From NCBI RefSeq assembly GCF_900113935.1, contig NZ_FORF01000006.1, forward strand, positions 62,001-126,000: DNA of 64,000 bases. The letters are read 5' to 3'. Numbering within the stretch: position 1 is the first letter of the stretch; each line of letters starts with the position of its first letter. The notes under the pieces were generated by a model. The model was not told where the DNA came from. It was given only the letters and a program-made list of their open reading frames with translations, and did not search any database. This DNA comes from Aquamicrobium aerolatum DSM 21857 (GTDB lineage: Bacteria; Pseudomonadota; Alphaproteobacteria; Rhizobiales; Rhizobiaceae). Positions 25,643-35,550 of the stretch are shown here, piece by piece. The translations under genes and the position numbers were made by a program.

Positions 25643-27844
25643 ATGACGATTTCCAACACCGTTTCAATCACCGATGAACTCATCGCCGCTCACGGGCTCA
25701 AGCCCGATGAATACCAGCGCATTCTGAAACTGATCGGACGTGAGCCCACCTACACGGAACTGGGCATCTTCTCGGCAATGTGGAACGAACACTGTTCCTA
25801 CAAGTCTTCAAAAAAGTGGCTGCGGACGCTGCCTACATCCGGCCCGTGTGTCATCCAGGGTCCGGGTGAAAATGCCGGTGTTGTCGATATCGGCGATGGA
25901 CAGGCTGTCGTGTTCAAGATGGAAAGCCACAATCATCCATCCTACATCGAACCCTATCAGGGCGCTGCGACCGGCGTCGGCGGCATCTTGCGCGACGTGT
26001 TCACGATGGGCGCGCGTCCAGTCGCTACCATGAACGCCCTTCGTTTTGGCGAGCCAGAACACGCAAAGACACGCCATCTCGTATCCGGTGTCGTTTCTGG
26101 CGTGGGCGGCTACGGCAACGCCTTTGGCGTTCCGACAGTTGGCGGCGAGGTTCAGTTTGACGCACGCTACAACGACAACTGTCTCGTCAATGCGTTTGCC
26201 GCAGGCCTCGCTGACGCAGATGCGATTTTCTACTCCAAGGCCGAAGGCGTTGGGCTTCCCGTCGTCTATCTTGGGGCCAAGACCGGCCGTGACGGCGTCG
26301 GCGGCGCGACCATGGCGTCGGCAGAATTTGACGATTCGATCGACGAAAAGCGACCGACCGTTCAGGTCGGCGACCCATTTACCGAAAAGTGCCTGCTGGA
26401 AGCCTGCCTCGAACTGATGGCGTCGGGCGCCGTGATCGCGATTCAGGATATGGGAGCGGCAGGCCTTACCTGTTCGGCCGTCGAGATGGGCGCCAAGGGT
26501 GACCTCGGGATTCGCCTTGACCTCGACAAGGTGCCCGTTCGCGAAGAGCGCATGTCAGCCTACGAAATGATGCTCTCGGAGAGCCAGGAGCGCATGCTCA
26601 TGGTGCTCCGCCCCGAACAGGAGAAAGAAGCCGAGGCGATCTTCCACAAATGGGGTCTCGACTTTGCCATTGTCGGTGAGACCACTGATGATCTGCGCTT
26701 CCGTGTGTTCCATCAGGGCGACGAAGTCGCAAACCTTCCGATCAAGGAACTGGGCGACGAGGCCCCAGAATATGATCGTCCATGGGTAGAGCCTGCGGCC
26801 CCCGCTGCGCTCGAACGCACAGATGTCCCGGACATGGATGTTGCTGAGGCGTTGGTGAAGCTGCTGGGTACGCCAAACATCTCGTCGCGCCGCTGGGTCT
26901 GGGAGCAATACGACACCCTGATTCAGGGCAACTCACTGCAATTGCCAGGTGGCGATGCCGGCGTTATCCGTGTCGAAGGACACGCCACGAAGGCGCTCGC
27001 CTTCTCCTCCGACGTCAACCCGCGCTATTGCGAGGCAGATCCGTTTGAAGGTGGCAAGCAGGCGGTGGCCGAATGCTGGCGCAACCTGACGGCGACGGGT
27101 GCGCTGCCGCTGGCTGCAACCGACAATCTCAACTTTGGCAATCCGGAACGTCCTGAGATCATGGGCCAACTGGTCCACGCCATCAAAGGCATCGGCGAAG
27201 CCTGCCGCGCGCTCGACTTTCCGATCGTCTCCGGCAACGTCTCCCTCTACAACGAAACCAACGGTCAGGGCATCCTGCCAACGCCGACCATTGGCGGCGT
27301 GGGTTTGATCGACGACTGGTCGAAGATGGCTCGGGTGCGGTTCGCGGCAGAAAATGAAGAGATTTTCTTGGTCGGCGGACCGAGGGAACTCGGCACTCAT
27401 CTTGGCCAGTCCGCATATCTTCGCGATCTCCACGGTCGCAATGAAGGCCCTGCCCCGCATGTTGATCTGGCGCACGAAAAGGCGGTTGGTGACTTTGTCC
27501 GCGGCCTGATCCGCTCCGGCATTGCGACAGCTGTTCATGACTGCTCTGACGGCGGTCTCGGTGTCGCGATCGCCGAGATGGCGATTGCATCCGGAATCGG
27601 CGCAACTGTCGACCTCGCAGACGATTGCGATGCAGTTGCGGCGTTGTTCGGCGAAGATCAGGGCCGCTACGTCGTCACCATGTCCAAAGACTCAGCAGCT
27701 GCTCTCGCGGCCGCGAATGGCGTCAACATCGTCCGCATCGGGACAACAGGGGGCTCGTCCTTGAAGCTCGGCCGTGCCCGTGCCATACCGGTAGTGGAAC
27801 TTAAGGAAGCACATGAAGGCTGGTTCCCAACCTTCATGGGATAA
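25643..27844 (+). CDS. purL: FGAM synthase large subunit PurL
   Basis: 733 residues from ATG 25643, the short (small-PurL) form that needs PurQ and PurS. Seen: [18 protein letters not shown] (ATP/FGAR region), [23 protein letters not shown], and the second ATP-binding half with NFGNPERPE and [15 protein letters not shown]. It converts FGAR to FGAM. The open frame starts earlier (25559) inside the lipoprotein gene, but [19 protein letters not shown] is the family start. Confidence 0.97.
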   Translation: MTISNTVSITDELIAAHGLKPDEYQRILKLIGREPTYTELGIFSAMWNEHCSYKSSKKWLRTLPTSGPCVIQGPGENAGVVDIGDGQAVVFKMESHNHPSYIEPYQGAATGVGGILRDVFTMGARPVATMNALRFGEPEHAKTRHLVSGVVSGVGGYGNAFGVPTVGGEVQFDARYNDNCLVNAFAAGLADADAIFYSKAEGVGLPVVYLGAKTGRDGVGGATMASAEFDDSIDEKRPTVQVGDPFTEKCLLEACLELMASGAVIAIQDMGAAGLTCSAVEMGAKGDLGIRLDLDKVPVREERMSAYEMMLSESQERMLMVLRPEQEKEAEAIFHKWGLDFAIVGETTDDLRFRVFHQGDEVANLPIKELGDEAPEYDRPWVEPAAPAALERTDVPDMDVAEALVKLLGTPNISSRRWVWEQYDTLIQGNSLQLPGGDAGVIRVEGHATKALAFSSDVNPRYCEADPFEGGKQAVAECWRNLTATGALPLAATDNLNFGNPERPEIMGQLVHAIKGIGEACRALDFPIVSGNVSLYNETNGQGILPTPTIGGVGLIDDWSKMARVRFAAENEEIFLVGGPRELGTHLGQSAYLRDLHGRNEGPAPHVDLAHEKAVGDFVRGLIRSGIATAVHDCSDGGLGVAIAEMAIASGIGATVDLADDCDAVAALFGEDQGRYVVTMSKDSAAALAAANGVNIVRIGTTGGSSLKLGRARAIPVVELKEAHEGWFPTFMG

Positions 27845-27861
27845 CGAGCAAGGACAGAACA

Positions 27862-28095
27862 ATGGCAATGGATGCGCGTGAAATCGAGCGGCTGATCAAG
27901 GAAGGGATTCCGGATGCGACCGTGACGATCCGCGACCTTGCCGGTGACGGCGATCACTATGCCGCCGAAGTGATCGCCGAGAGCTTTCGTGGCAAAAGCC
28001 GCGTAGAGCAGCATAAGATGGTCTACGATGCTCTCAAGGGTAACATGGGCGGCGTGCTGCATGCGCTCGCCCTGCAAACGAGCGTCCCGCAATAG
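27862..28095 (+). CDS. bolA: BolA family protein
   Basis: 77 residues. BolA fold with the helix-turn-helix-like FRGKSRVEQHKMVYDALKGNMGGVLHALAL and the conserved His in VEQHKMV. BolA proteins pair with monothiol glutaredoxins around a shared [2Fe-2S] cluster in iron sensing and cluster transfer. The glutaredoxin gene follows directly, the usual arrangement. AAGGA lies 7 bp before the ATG. Confidence 0.92.
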   Translation: MAMDAREIERLIKEGIPDATVTIRDLAGDGDHYAAEVIAESFRGKSRVEQHKMVYDALKGNMGGVLHALALQTSVPQ

Positions 28096-28132
28096 CAGAT
28101 CGCGCCGGCGGAAAACTCTTCCGTTTCCGATT

Positions 28133-28162
28133 GACCTGCCTGACTTGAAGGTCCGGCAGGTC
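28133..28162 (+). other. Hairpin between bolA and grxD
   Basis: GACCTGCC (28133-28140) pairs with GGCAGGTC (28155-28162). The same left arm can also pair through GACCT with AGGTC at 28149-28153, so two exclusive hairpins are possible. There is no T-tract after it. It may be a processing site or weak terminator in the bolA-grxD transcript. Confidence 0.5.
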
Positions 28163-28273
28163 GAACAAGATGATGTGTTTCCTCGACAATGTCACACTGA
28201 TATTCTATCTAGGTTGAAACACCTCCCCAACTCCCGTTTCTGGCCTTGAACCGGAATACGAAAGGCAGCAATC

Positions 28274-28609
28274 ATGAGTGAAATCAACGGCTTCATCGCC
28301 AACGAAGTCCAGAATAACGATGTTGTTCTGTTCATGAAGGGTACACCGGACTTCCCGCAGTGCGGATTTTCCGGACAGGTCGTGCAGATTCTCGACTATC
28401 TCGGCGTGGACTATAAGGGGATCAACATCCTCACCTCCGACGAGCTCCGTCAGGGGATCAAGGACTATTCGAGCTGGCCGACGATCCCACAGCTCTATGT
28501 CAAGGGCGAGTTTATCGGCGGCTGCGACATCGTGCGTGAAATGTTCCAGGCTGGTGAGTTGCAGGACGCTCTCACCCAGAAAGGTATCAGCGTTCGCGGC
28601 GCAGCCTGA
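28274..28609 (+). CDS. grxD: Monothiol glutaredoxin (Grx4/GrxD type)
   Basis: 111 residues with the CGFS active site (Cys30) in [11 protein letters not shown] and the glutathione-binding [18 protein letters not shown]. Such proteins hold a glutathione-bound [2Fe-2S] cluster, usually with BolA, and pass it on in iron-sulfur assembly. It follows bolA by 178 bp and is followed by a strong terminator. Confidence 0.97.
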   Translation: MSEINGFIANEVQNNDVVLFMKGTPDFPQCGFSGQVVQILDYLGVDYKGINILTSDELRQGIKDYSSWPTIPQLYVKGEFIGGCDIVREMFQAGELQDALTQKGISVRGAA

Positions 28610-28659
28610 CACGGGCGATGGTTTTCTTGTCGACCAGATAAGAACCCGATCCTTCCGAC

Positions 28660-28689
28660 AATGCGCCGACATTCCGGCGCATTTTTTTT
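28660..28689 (+). terminator. Rho-independent terminator after grxD
   Basis: AATGCGCCG (28660-28668) pairs with CGGCGCATT (28675-28683), and the run of T continues to 28689. It separates the purine/bolA/grxD unit from the exporter gene that starts 28 bp on. Confidence 0.93.
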
Positions 28690-28716
28690 CGTCTCTTCCA
28701 GATAGGAGAACCGGTC

Positions 28717-29964
28717 ATGAATATTCCGACCGGAGCCAGACCAGCGGCGGCGGCCGCCATTGGTCGCCGTGAGTTCATTGCCCTTGCAGCAGCGCTCATG
28801 TCCATCAATGCACTGGCAATCGACATCATGCTGCCCGGCTTGCAGGAAATCGGCTCGAGCCTTGGCGTCGAGAATGAGAACCACCGCCAGTACATTATCT
28901 CCGCCTACTTTGCCGGCATGGCGGTTGCGCTGCTGCCCTATGGCCCGGCCTCTGACCGATTTGGTCGCCGCGGCCCCATGCTTTTCGGTCTGGGGGTCTA
29001 CGTTCTGGCGGCGCTCGCAGCTGCCTTTGTGACATCCTTCGAAGCATTGCTGGCGATGCGGTTCCTGCAGGGTGTGGGCGCAGCAGCAACACGTGTCATC
29101 GCTGTGTCGATGGTGCGCGACAGATTCGGTGGACGCCAGATGGCTGAAACCATGTCGCTGATCTTCATGGTATTCATGGTGATCCCGGTTATTGCTCCAT
29201 CCATCGGCCAATTGATGCTGCTGATCGGCAACTGGCACTTCATATTCATCTGCATGGCTGCAATTGGCATACTGATTACGCTTTGGGCTCTGTTCCGCAT
29301 GCCGGAATCGCTGAACCCTGATGAACGTCGGCCTTTCACACTCGCATCGATCGGGCAAGGTTTTGCCGTCGTCCTGACGAACCGCTTTTCACTTTTTTAT
29401 ACCCTCGCATCCACCGCGATCTTCGGGTGCCTGTTTGCCTTCATCAACTCCGCGCAGCAGATCTATGTTGGCATCTATGGGCTTGGCGTTTGGTTTCCAG
29501 TGCTGTTCGCAGTCGTGGCGGGGTTCATGGCGCTCTCGTCCTATCTGAATGCGCGCCTGGTCGTTCGCTACGGGATGCGAAAGCTCTCACATACCGCGCT
29601 GACAGGGTTTCTGATCGTTTCAATCATCTGGCTGGTCTGGTCGATGTTCGATACGGTGCCGCTCGTGCCGTTCGTCGTGCTTTTTGCATTGGCAATGTTC
29701 CAGTTCGGCTGGATAGGGTCGAACTTCAACTCGATTGCCATGGAGCCGATGGGACACGTCGCCGGCTCGGCATCGTCGGTGCAGGGCTTCATCCAGACGC
29801 TTGGCGGAGGCGTCATCGGCGCCTTGATCGGACAGGCCTATGACAACACGACCACGCCGCTGGCGTGGGGGTTTGTCATCCTTGCATCAATCGCGTTGGG
29901 GCTTGTCGCAATTGCCGAGAAGGGCCGTCTCTTCCAAGGCACCCCTCAGACCGCCGACCATTGA
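28717..29964 (+). CDS. Bcr/CflA-family drug-resistance MFS exporter
   Basis: 415 residues with about 12 hydrophobic segments. The start of the membrane part (LAAALMSINALAIDIMLPGLQEIG) with a membrane Asp, and the loop GPASDRFGRRGPMLFG (MFS motif A) are typical of the Bcr/CflA DHA1 subfamily, which exports drugs such as bicyclomycin or chloramphenicol by proton antiport. Actual substrate unknown. AGGAG precedes the ATG, right after the grxD terminator, so it must have its own promoter in or near that short gap, or rely on read-through. Confidence 0.88.
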   Translation: MNIPTGARPAAAAAIGRREFIALAAALMSINALAIDIMLPGLQEIGSSLGVENENHRQYIISAYFAGMAVALLPYGPASDRFGRRGPMLFGLGVYVLAALAAAFVTSFEALLAMRFLQGVGAAATRVIAVSMVRDRFGGRQMAETMSLIFMVFMVIPVIAPSIGQLMLLIGNWHFIFICMAAIGILITLWALFRMPESLNPDERRPFTLASIGQGFAVVLTNRFSLFYTLASTAIFGCLFAFINSAQQIYVGIYGLGVWFPVLFAVVAGFMALSSYLNARLVVRYGMRKLSHTALTGFLIVSIIWLVWSMFDTVPLVPFVVLFALAMFQFGWIGSNFNSIAMEPMGHVAGSASSVQGFIQTLGGGVIGALIGQAYDNTTTPLAWGFVILASIALGLVAIAEKGRLFQGTPQTADH

Positions 29965-29967
29965 CGC

Positions 29968-30837
29968 TCAGTTGCTGGCCGTCAGCGCAGCGAAATCAAA
30001 CAATGTGCGATCCAGCAGATGGCTGGGTCGCACATTAGCCAGCGCGCGGATCATCGTGTCCTTGCGGCCCGGCATACGCCGCTCAAGATCCTCAAGCATC
30101 ATTTTCATCGCATTACGCTGCAGCCCGTCCTGACTGCCGCACAGGTCGCAAGGGATGATTGGGAACGCCATCGCTTCCGAGAACTTCACCAGGTCCTGTT
30201 CTGCACAATAGGCCAGCGGCCTCAAGACGGTGACGTCGCCATCATCATTCATCAGCTTCGGCGGCATCGCGGCAAGACGGCCACCGTAAAACAGGTTGAG
30301 GAAGAAGGTTTCGAGGATATCCTCGCGGTGGTGGCCAAGCACCAGTGCGCTACACCCCTCCTCACGGGCAACACGGTAAAGGTGACCTCGCCGCAACCGC
30401 GAACATAACGAGCAGTAGGTGCGGTTCTCCGGAATTTTCTCCGTGACCACCGAGTAGGTGTCCTGGTACTCGATACGGTAGTCGACACCGATAGACTTCA
30501 GATATTCAGGCAAAATGTGCTTCGGGAAATTCGGCTGCCCCTGATCCAGGTTGCATGCGACCAGATCTACAGGCAGAAGGCCACGCCATTTCAGATCGAG
30601 CAGGACCGCCAGTAGCCCGTAAGAATCCTTGCCGCCGGAGAGCGCAACCAACCAGCGGTCTCCCGGTTTGATCATCGAAAAATCGGTCATCGCCTGTTGT
30701 GCTGCACGCAGAAGACGCTTGCGCAGCTTGTTGAACTCAAGCGACGACGGGATTTTGCGGAACATCGGATGGCAATTGTCGCCAGATTCCGCGTTTTGTG
30801 CCGCGGCAGTGAGGCCCTGATTGACGTTCATGTTCAT
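29968..30837 (-). CDS. ttcA: tRNA 2-thiocytidine(32) synthetase TtcA
   Basis: 289 residues from ATG 30837 (ATG 30831 is also possible). The PP-loop [13 protein letters not shown] binds ATP, and the two CxxC motifs [10 protein letters not shown] and CDLCGS hold the Fe-S cluster of TtcA. It thiolates C32 of some tRNAs. The ORF opens upstream at 30861, but no ribosome-binding site supports that. It is divergent from the glycosyltransferase gene with only 54 bp between starts. Confidence 0.93.
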   Translation of the reverse strand: MNMNVNQGLTAAAQNAESGDNCHPMFRKIPSSLEFNKLRKRLLRAAQQAMTDFSMIKPGDRWLVALSGGKDSYGLLAVLLDLKWRGLLPVDLVACNLDQGQPNFPKHILPEYLKSIGVDYRIEYQDTYSVVTEKIPENRTYCSLCSRLRRGHLYRVAREEGCSALVLGHHREDILETFFLNLFYGGRLAAMPPKLMNDDGDVTVLRPLAYCAEQDLVKFSEAMAFPIIPCDLCGSQDGLQRNAMKMMLEDLERRMPGRKDTMIRALANVRPSHLLDRTLFDFAALTASN

Positions 30838-30891
30838 TCCGGAATAACCATCTCGCAACATTTCCCAGCCGGCAACGTTCCGGCGCGACAG

Positions 30892-31914
30892 ATGGTGAGC
30901 GCCATTCCGAACCAGATCGCAGCAAGCAATGCGTTGACAAACGGGACCCTGTCAATCGTTTCGCCGTTTCTCAATGAAGCAGAATCCGCTCCGGCGTTTA
31001 CCCGAATGCTCGCCGAGCTGGAACGCATCGTGGCTGAACGGTTCGGTCTGTCGGTCGAGGTGATCCTCGTCGATGACGGTAGCACCGACGGAAGCGCTGC
31101 AGCATTTTCTTCTCTTCTTCAGGGCAGATGGAAAATCGTGCAGCTGTCGCGAAATTTCGGCAAGGAGATCGCTCTGTTTGCCGGCATCGAGGCAGCACGT
31201 GGCGATCTGGTACTGTTAATGGATGCCGACCTGCAACATTCGATGGCGGTCAGCCTCCAGCTGATCGAAGCGATCGTCAACGACCCGCAGACCGACGTGG
31301 TTTATGCCGTGCGCGGTGACCGCCGCGAAAGTGGCTTGATGCGGCTGGGCTTTTCACGTCTGTTCTACAAGCTGATCAATGTGCGCCAGCGCTTCACCAT
31401 GCCGCCAGATGCCGGCGACTTCCGCATCATGCGCGCTTCGGTCGCACGGGCTTTCACGCTGCTGCGCGACAAGAAGCGTTTCAACAAAGGGCTCTACGCC
31501 TGGGCCGGGTTCCGGCAGAAGTCGATCAACTACATTCCCGAAGAGCGTGTTGCCGGTGTGACCCGCTGGTCCAAATTCGGCCTGCTCGCACTCTCCAAGG
31601 AGGGTTTCACCTCCTTCTCCGCCCTGCCACTTCGCGTTCTTAGCAGTTTCGGCTTCCTCCTCGCATTTGCCGGCGTAGCCTATGGCATCAAGATCCTGCT
31701 GGAAGTGATGTTCTATGGCATCGTGGTGCCAGGCTATCCGAGCCTGATGGTCGCGATTCTTGTTATCGGCGGCTTCAATCTCGCCTTGCTCGGCATGCTC
31801 GGTGAATATCTCTGGGTGACACTGAGCGAAACGAAGGATCGCCCTCTCTACATTGTCCGGGAAACTCTCGAAAGCACGCCAGCCAAAACCACCGCACCTG
31901 CGGATGTGACATGA
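30892..31914 (+). CDS. GT2 polyprenyl-phosphate glycosyltransferase
   Basis: 340 residues from ATG 30892 (the open frame back to 30697 is antisense to ttcA). GT-A fold: [10 protein letters not shown] (residues 60-69) and the metal-binding DADLQHS (111-117), then an amphipathic region and two C-terminal membrane segments ([38 protein letters not shown]). This is the ArnC/GtrB/dolichol-phosphate-mannose-synthase layout: transfer of one sugar from a nucleotide donor to undecaprenyl phosphate on the cytoplasmic face. Its stop overlaps the deacetylase start (ATGA), and two more envelope-glycan genes follow. Confidence 0.9.
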   Translation: MVSAIPNQIAASNALTNGTLSIVSPFLNEAESAPAFTRMLAELERIVAERFGLSVEVILVDDGSTDGSAAAFSSLLQGRWKIVQLSRNFGKEIALFAGIEAARGDLVLLMDADLQHSMAVSLQLIEAIVNDPQTDVVYAVRGDRRESGLMRLGFSRLFYKLINVRQRFTMPPDAGDFRIMRASVARAFTLLRDKKRFNKGLYAWAGFRQKSINYIPEERVAGVTRWSKFGLLALSKEGFTSFSALPLRVLSSFGFLLAFAGVAYGIKILLEVMFYGIVVPGYPSLMVAILVIGGFNLALLGMLGEYLWVTLSETKDRPLYIVRETLESTPAKTTAPADVT

Positions 31915-32741
31915 CCCGGAAGATCTGGCTGATCGCGGACGATTACGGCCTCTCTGCGGGTGTAAGCGCATCCATCCGTGAACTGATCGTGCAAGGTCGT
32001 CTTTCGGGGACCGGCTGCATGACCCTGTTTCCCGAATGGCCGCAGGAGGCCCAACACCTGCACGCCTTGCCCACGCAGGCAGCCATTGGGCTGCATCTGA
32101 CGCTGACCGACCAGATGGCTGCGACTGGCCCCTCGGCGCTGGCTGAGGGCGGCAGGTTACCCCCTCTGGGCCGGCTGGCGCGGTTGACGACGCTGAGCAC
32201 GGCAGCCGCGCGAGCAGCCATGGCCGAATTGGACGAGCAATATACACGATTCACCGATGTAATGGGGCGAGCGCCGGATTTCATCGATGGCCATCAACAT
32301 GTGCACTTCCTGCCCGTCGCACGCCGGTGGCTAGTCCAGCGTTTTGCGGACCTACCGCCGAGCGCGCGTCCCTTCGTGCGCGGTTCTCCTTCAATAAGAT
32401 TTGCACCGTCCCACGTTGTTGCGAAAGCAGCGGTCGTTCAGACCCTCGCACTTGGCTATGACGCCTCTGTTGCGCGACATGGTTTTGCCGTTCATGGGCC
32501 TCTCGCCGGCTTTTACAAATGGGACGATCCGGAGGAGTTTTCCACGATGCTGTCCTCCTGCCTGCGGAACCTGCCAGAGGGTGCGCTGGTCATGTGTCAT
32601 CCCGGACACCCGGATACGGTTCTCGCCTCACGCGACCGCCTGACAGCGCCCCGTGCAATCGAACACACGTTCCTCTCATCTCAGGCGTTCGTCGACATGC
32701 TGCGTGCTGCAGATGTGCAACTGGCCGGAATGCCAAGATGA
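31911..32741 (+). CDS. ChbG/HpnK (YdjC/NaxD)-family deacetylase
   Basis: 276 residues. Metal and catalytic motifs of the family are intact: ADDYG (9-13), GLHLTLT (60-66) and DGHQHVH (126-132). Members remove an acetyl group from N-acetyl-amino sugars: chitobiose (ChbG), hopanoid glucosamine (HpnK) and undecaprenyl-phosphate-GalNAc (NaxD of Francisella and Bordetella). Overlap with the upstream GT2 gene and the downstream GtrA gene (both ATGA) supports a lipid-linked amino sugar substrate (inference). No signal peptide, so it would act on the cytoplasmic face. Confidence 0.88.
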   Translation: MTRKIWLIADDYGLSAGVSASIRELIVQGRLSGTGCMTLFPEWPQEAQHLHALPTQAAIGLHLTLTDQMAATGPSALAEGGRLPPLGRLARLTTLSTAAARAAMAELDEQYTRFTDVMGRAPDFIDGHQHVHFLPVARRWLVQRFADLPPSARPFVRGSPSIRFAPSHVVAKAAVVQTLALGYDASVARHGFAVHGPLAGFYKWDDPEEFSTMLSSCLRNLPEGALVMCHPGHPDTVLASRDRLTAPRAIEHTFLSSQAFVDMLRAADVQLAGMPR

Positions 32742-33139
32742 GCCAGCAGCAAACCTTGACGCTGACACAGAAAGCGCTGCGATTTGGACTTGTTGGCCTT
32801 GCCAACACCGGCGTCGACCTTGCGATCTTTGCTGCATTGGTGGCTCTGGCTGTGCCAGCCCTGGGCGCGAATATCGGCGCGTGGCTCGTCGCCGTCTGCT
32901 TTTCCTATCTGGTCAACTCACGCTGGTCGTTCGAGCGCGACACCAGCTTGCACGAGGGTTGGGCGTTTCTTCGCTTCATCAGCCTTGGCGCATTGATTTC
33001 GCTTGGCATCTCCAGCCTCGCCGTGATCCTGCTGCCGCCGCGGATTGGTCTTTGGCCCGCCAAGATCCTCGGCGTGGTCGTCGCCGCGATCCTGAACTTT
33101 TTCGCCGCGCACTGGTCGATTGAAAACCGCCTACGGTAG
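32738..33139 (+). CDS. GtrA-family membrane protein, probable lipid-linked sugar flippase
   Basis: 133 residues with four hydrophobic segments; RFGLVGLANTGVDLAIFAAL is the GtrA family start and FSYLVNSRWSFER the conserved loop. GtrA proteins are thought to flip undecaprenyl-phosphate-linked sugars to the periplasm. The true start is ATG 32738 inside the ATGA overlap with the deacetylase gene; the longer frame from 32519 is a shadow. It converges on the GT39 gene with a 3 bp gap. Confidence 0.88.
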   Translation: MSQQQTLTLTQKALRFGLVGLANTGVDLAIFAALVALAVPALGANIGAWLVAVCFSYLVNSRWSFERDTSLHEGWAFLRFISLGALISLGISSLAVILLPPRIGLWPAKILGVVVAAILNFFAAHWSIENRLR

Positions 33140-33142
33140 GAT

Positions 33143-34657
33143 TCAAGGGATCGCAGGGCAGACCGGCGCAGGCAAATATGCTTCGATCCGTACCGTCAGA
33201 CCCGCGCCACCGCGTCCGTTGAGCCACGCATAGTCACTTGAAGCGAATCGGCACAGACCGAGACCCGCGAGCGATGAAGTATCCGCCGTTCCAACGACGA
33301 GCACGCCGTAACGCCGCAATTCGTCTTCGCTGACCCAAGGCGACAATCTCGTGTCGAGATGTTCGAACCATGTCGGGCGTTCGGGCAGAATATTGGCAAC
33401 GGTAGCAGCCTGCACGCCTCCGCCGACGACAGCGACCGTGGCATCAGCCGGCATCCCGGCACGTTTCAGCGCCTCGGTCCAAACGGCTTTCGCTTCTGTC
33501 GCCAGCGGTTCACCCGGCATCAATGGCGTCCAACTCACCGGGCGTCCGTCAGCAAACCAATAGTGCGACCAGCGCTCGACCGGATAAACCAGCGCAATCA
33601 CCACGATGCAGGCAAGGACAAAGCCCGTCCCGCTGCGTGTCCACTCGATTTCGCCGGAAAGGCCTCGCACCCGCATGAGCAGCCAGGGAGCCACGAACAG
33701 GAAGTTGACGATGAGCCAATGGTCCTTGATCGCCAGGCCCGTAGCAATCGCGATTCCAATCGTCGCAACAATCGGACCGAAAAGAGCCACGCCAAACAGC
33801 CGTGTCAGCATGTGGACGCGGCCGAGATTCGCATCTTCCACCCTGCCACGCGCAGACAACCCACGCAGTACGCCAATGGCGGGCAAAATAGCGACGGCGA
33901 CGGTGACGCCAATCACCGTGAGTGCTGATATCAGCCCAGCCATCGCACTGCCGCTGGCCGACAAACGCGGATTTGCAGCCAACGCTGCTTCGGTAGCTTC
34001 AGGATTGTTCAGTAGCCAAAGGAGGTTGGGAGCAATCAACGCGCATGTAAAGGCCACACCTAGTCCCGCTGGAACGAGGCGAATACGACGGCGCATCAAC
34101 GGATCATACAGAACGAGCAACGCGACCGACAAAGGAATCAAGGCAAAGGAATATTTTGTCAGGAACCCACCTGCGGCGGCGGCGCCAGTTACCAGCCACC
34201 AGCCTGCGCTTTCCCGGTCGAGTGCCCGCCAGATAGCGAGCACGAACAATGCTGCAAAGGGCAGTTGCGCAATGTTGGCGTTCCACTGCGGCAGATGCAC
34301 GCCGAAATAGACAATGAGCGTAGACAGAACGACTGCAGCGAATGCGAAGGAGCGCGTCTGGACATCGCGGATCGCGGCGAAAATCCCCAGCTGTGCGGCA
34401 GCGAAAGCGAGCGCGGAAAGGACATATGCGCTGCCGAGCCAGCCGCCGGTGCCCTGGAACGCCATCTCCATAAGCCATGTCTTCATCGGGGGATGCCGAT
34501 AAAGCCCAGACAGCCACTCGCGCCCCCAGGCAACGATTTCCATCACATCGACCGGTAGCCCGGCGTTGAAAATCAGCGGTAGCAGCGTCCACAGCAGACC
34601 ATAGCCGGCAAGCCATAGCCAAACCCCTGAGCGCCGTTCCGCAAGTCGATTCAACAT
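33143..34657 (-). CDS. GT39/ArnT-like membrane glycosyltransferase
   Basis: 504 residues, about ten or more membrane segments, and a soluble C-terminal domain (from about 400). The first loop holds VDVMEIVAWGREWLSGLYRHPPMKTWL; the Asp/Glu and HPP pattern belongs to the GT-C/PMT_2 superfamily that includes ArnT, which moves a sugar from undecaprenyl phosphate to lipid A or other acceptors in the periplasm. GGGGGTGGG is upstream of ATG 34657. It is convergent with the GT2-deacetylase-GtrA operon and completes a plausible synthesis-flip-transfer set. Confidence 0.85.
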   Translation of the reverse strand: MLNRLAERRSGVWLWLAGYGLLWTLLPLIFNAGLPVDVMEIVAWGREWLSGLYRHPPMKTWLMEMAFQGTGGWLGSAYVLSALAFAAAQLGIFAAIRDVQTRSFAFAAVVLSTLIVYFGVHLPQWNANIAQLPFAALFVLAIWRALDRESAGWWLVTGAAAAGGFLTKYSFALIPLSVALLVLYDPLMRRRIRLVPAGLGVAFTCALIAPNLLWLLNNPEATEAALAANPRLSASGSAMAGLISALTVIGVTVAVAILPAIGVLRGLSARGRVEDANLGRVHMLTRLFGVALFGPIVATIGIAIATGLAIKDHWLIVNFLFVAPWLLMRVRGLSGEIEWTRSGTGFVLACIVVIALVYPVERWSHYWFADGRPVSWTPLMPGEPLATEAKAVWTEALKRAGMPADATVAVVGGGVQAATVANILPERPTWFEHLDTRLSPWVSEDELRRYGVLVVGTADTSSLAGLGLCRFASSDYAWLNGRGGAGLTVRIEAYLPAPVCPAIP

Positions 34658-34673
34658 TTGCCCACCCCCAAAG

Positions 34674-34704
34674 AAAAAGCCGCCGACTCTCGCGAGGCGG
34701 CGGC
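34674..34704 (-). terminator. Terminator of rpsD
   Basis: On the minus strand GCCGCCG and CGGCGGC arms (34698-34704 and 34679-34685) form a GC-rich stem followed by T5 (A-run at 34674-34678 on the plus strand). It lies just past the rpsD stop and before the GT39 start. Confidence 0.85.
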
Positions 34705-34729
34705 CTTCTCAATACATGTTTTATGCCGA

Positions 34730-35347
34730 TTAGCGCGAGTAGAACTCGACGACCAGGTTCGGCTCCATCTGCACTGCGAACGGAACGTCAGCAAGGCCAG
34801 GAACGCGAGCGTAGGTGGCAACCATCTTGTTGTGGTCAACTTCGATGTAGTCCGGCACATCGCGCTCAGCGAGACCAACGGCCTCAAGCACGATCGTCAG
34901 CTGCTTCGACTTCTCACGCACTTCGATGACGTCGCCTGCCTTGCAGCGGTACGAACCGATGTTCACGCGCTGGCCGTTGACGTTGACGTGGCCGTGGTTG
35001 ACGAACTGACGCGCCGCGAAAATGGTCGGCACGAACTTTGCGCGGTAGACGATTGCGTCCAGACGCGACTCAAGCAGACCGATGAGGTTTTCCGGCGTAT
35101 CGCCCTTGCGGCGGTTGGCTTCCTCGTAGGTCTTGCGGAACTGCTTCTCGGAGATGTCACCGTAGTGACCCTTCAGCTTCTGCTTTGCACGCAGCTGCAG
35201 ACCGAAGTCCGACATCTTGCCCTTGCGGCGCTGGCCGTGCTGGCCGGGGCCATACTCACGACGGTTCACCGGGGACTTCGGGCGGCCCCAGATGTTTTCG
35301 CCAAGACGGCGGTCAATTTTATACTTTGCGGATTCGCGCTTGCTCAT
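34730..35347 (-). CDS. rpsD: 30S ribosomal protein S4
   Basis: 205 residues from ATG 35347. [22 protein letters not shown] is the alphaproteobacterial S4 start, and the S4 RNA-binding domain follows in [12 protein letters not shown] and INGHVNVNG-like [18 protein letters not shown]. It nucleates assembly of the small subunit. The frame open to 35470 is upstream leader, not protein. It is monocistronic, between a promoter overlapping the end of murI and a strong terminator. Confidence 0.98.
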   Translation of the reverse strand: MSKRESAKYKIDRRLGENIWGRPKSPVNRREYGPGQHGQRRKGKMSDFGLQLRAKQKLKGHYGDISEKQFRKTYEEANRRKGDTPENLIGLLESRLDAIVYRAKFVPTIFAARQFVNHGHVNVNGQRVNIGSYRCKAGDVIEVREKSKQLTIVLEAVGLAERDVPDYIEVDHNKMVATYARVPGLADVPFAVQMEPNLVVEFYSR

Positions 35348-35521
35348 CGCATTTCCTTTCAAAAAGTTACACTCGAAAGCTTGCGCTCCGAGTGAAGGAA
35401 ACGCGCCCTCCTCTGGCCTCTGGTTTTGAGACCTGACAGGACAGACATCACACGCTGCAATATCGTCCACGGGACACGTCGTGAAAGACCCGACACCTTG
35501 TGGGGCGTTGAGTTGAGGGCC

Positions 35522-35550
35522 GTTTAGGGAAATCCGACCCTATTGTCAAT
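35522..35550 (-). promoter_or_regulatory. Candidate rpsD promoter
   Basis: On the minus strand TTGACA (35550-35545) and TAAACG (35527-35522) are 17 bp apart. The -35 overlaps the stop codon of murI. This leaves a leader of about 170 bases before rpsD, in which I found no clear S4-type autoregulatory fold. Confidence 0.55.

Noticed and set aside
31354-32247. 297-codon minus-strand frame across GT2 and deacetylase genes
   Set aside because: It runs antisense over two conserved overlapping genes; composition is shadow-like.
33606-34310. 234-codon plus-strand frame inside the GT39 gene
   Set aside because: Antisense to the membrane segments of GT39; no independent evidence.
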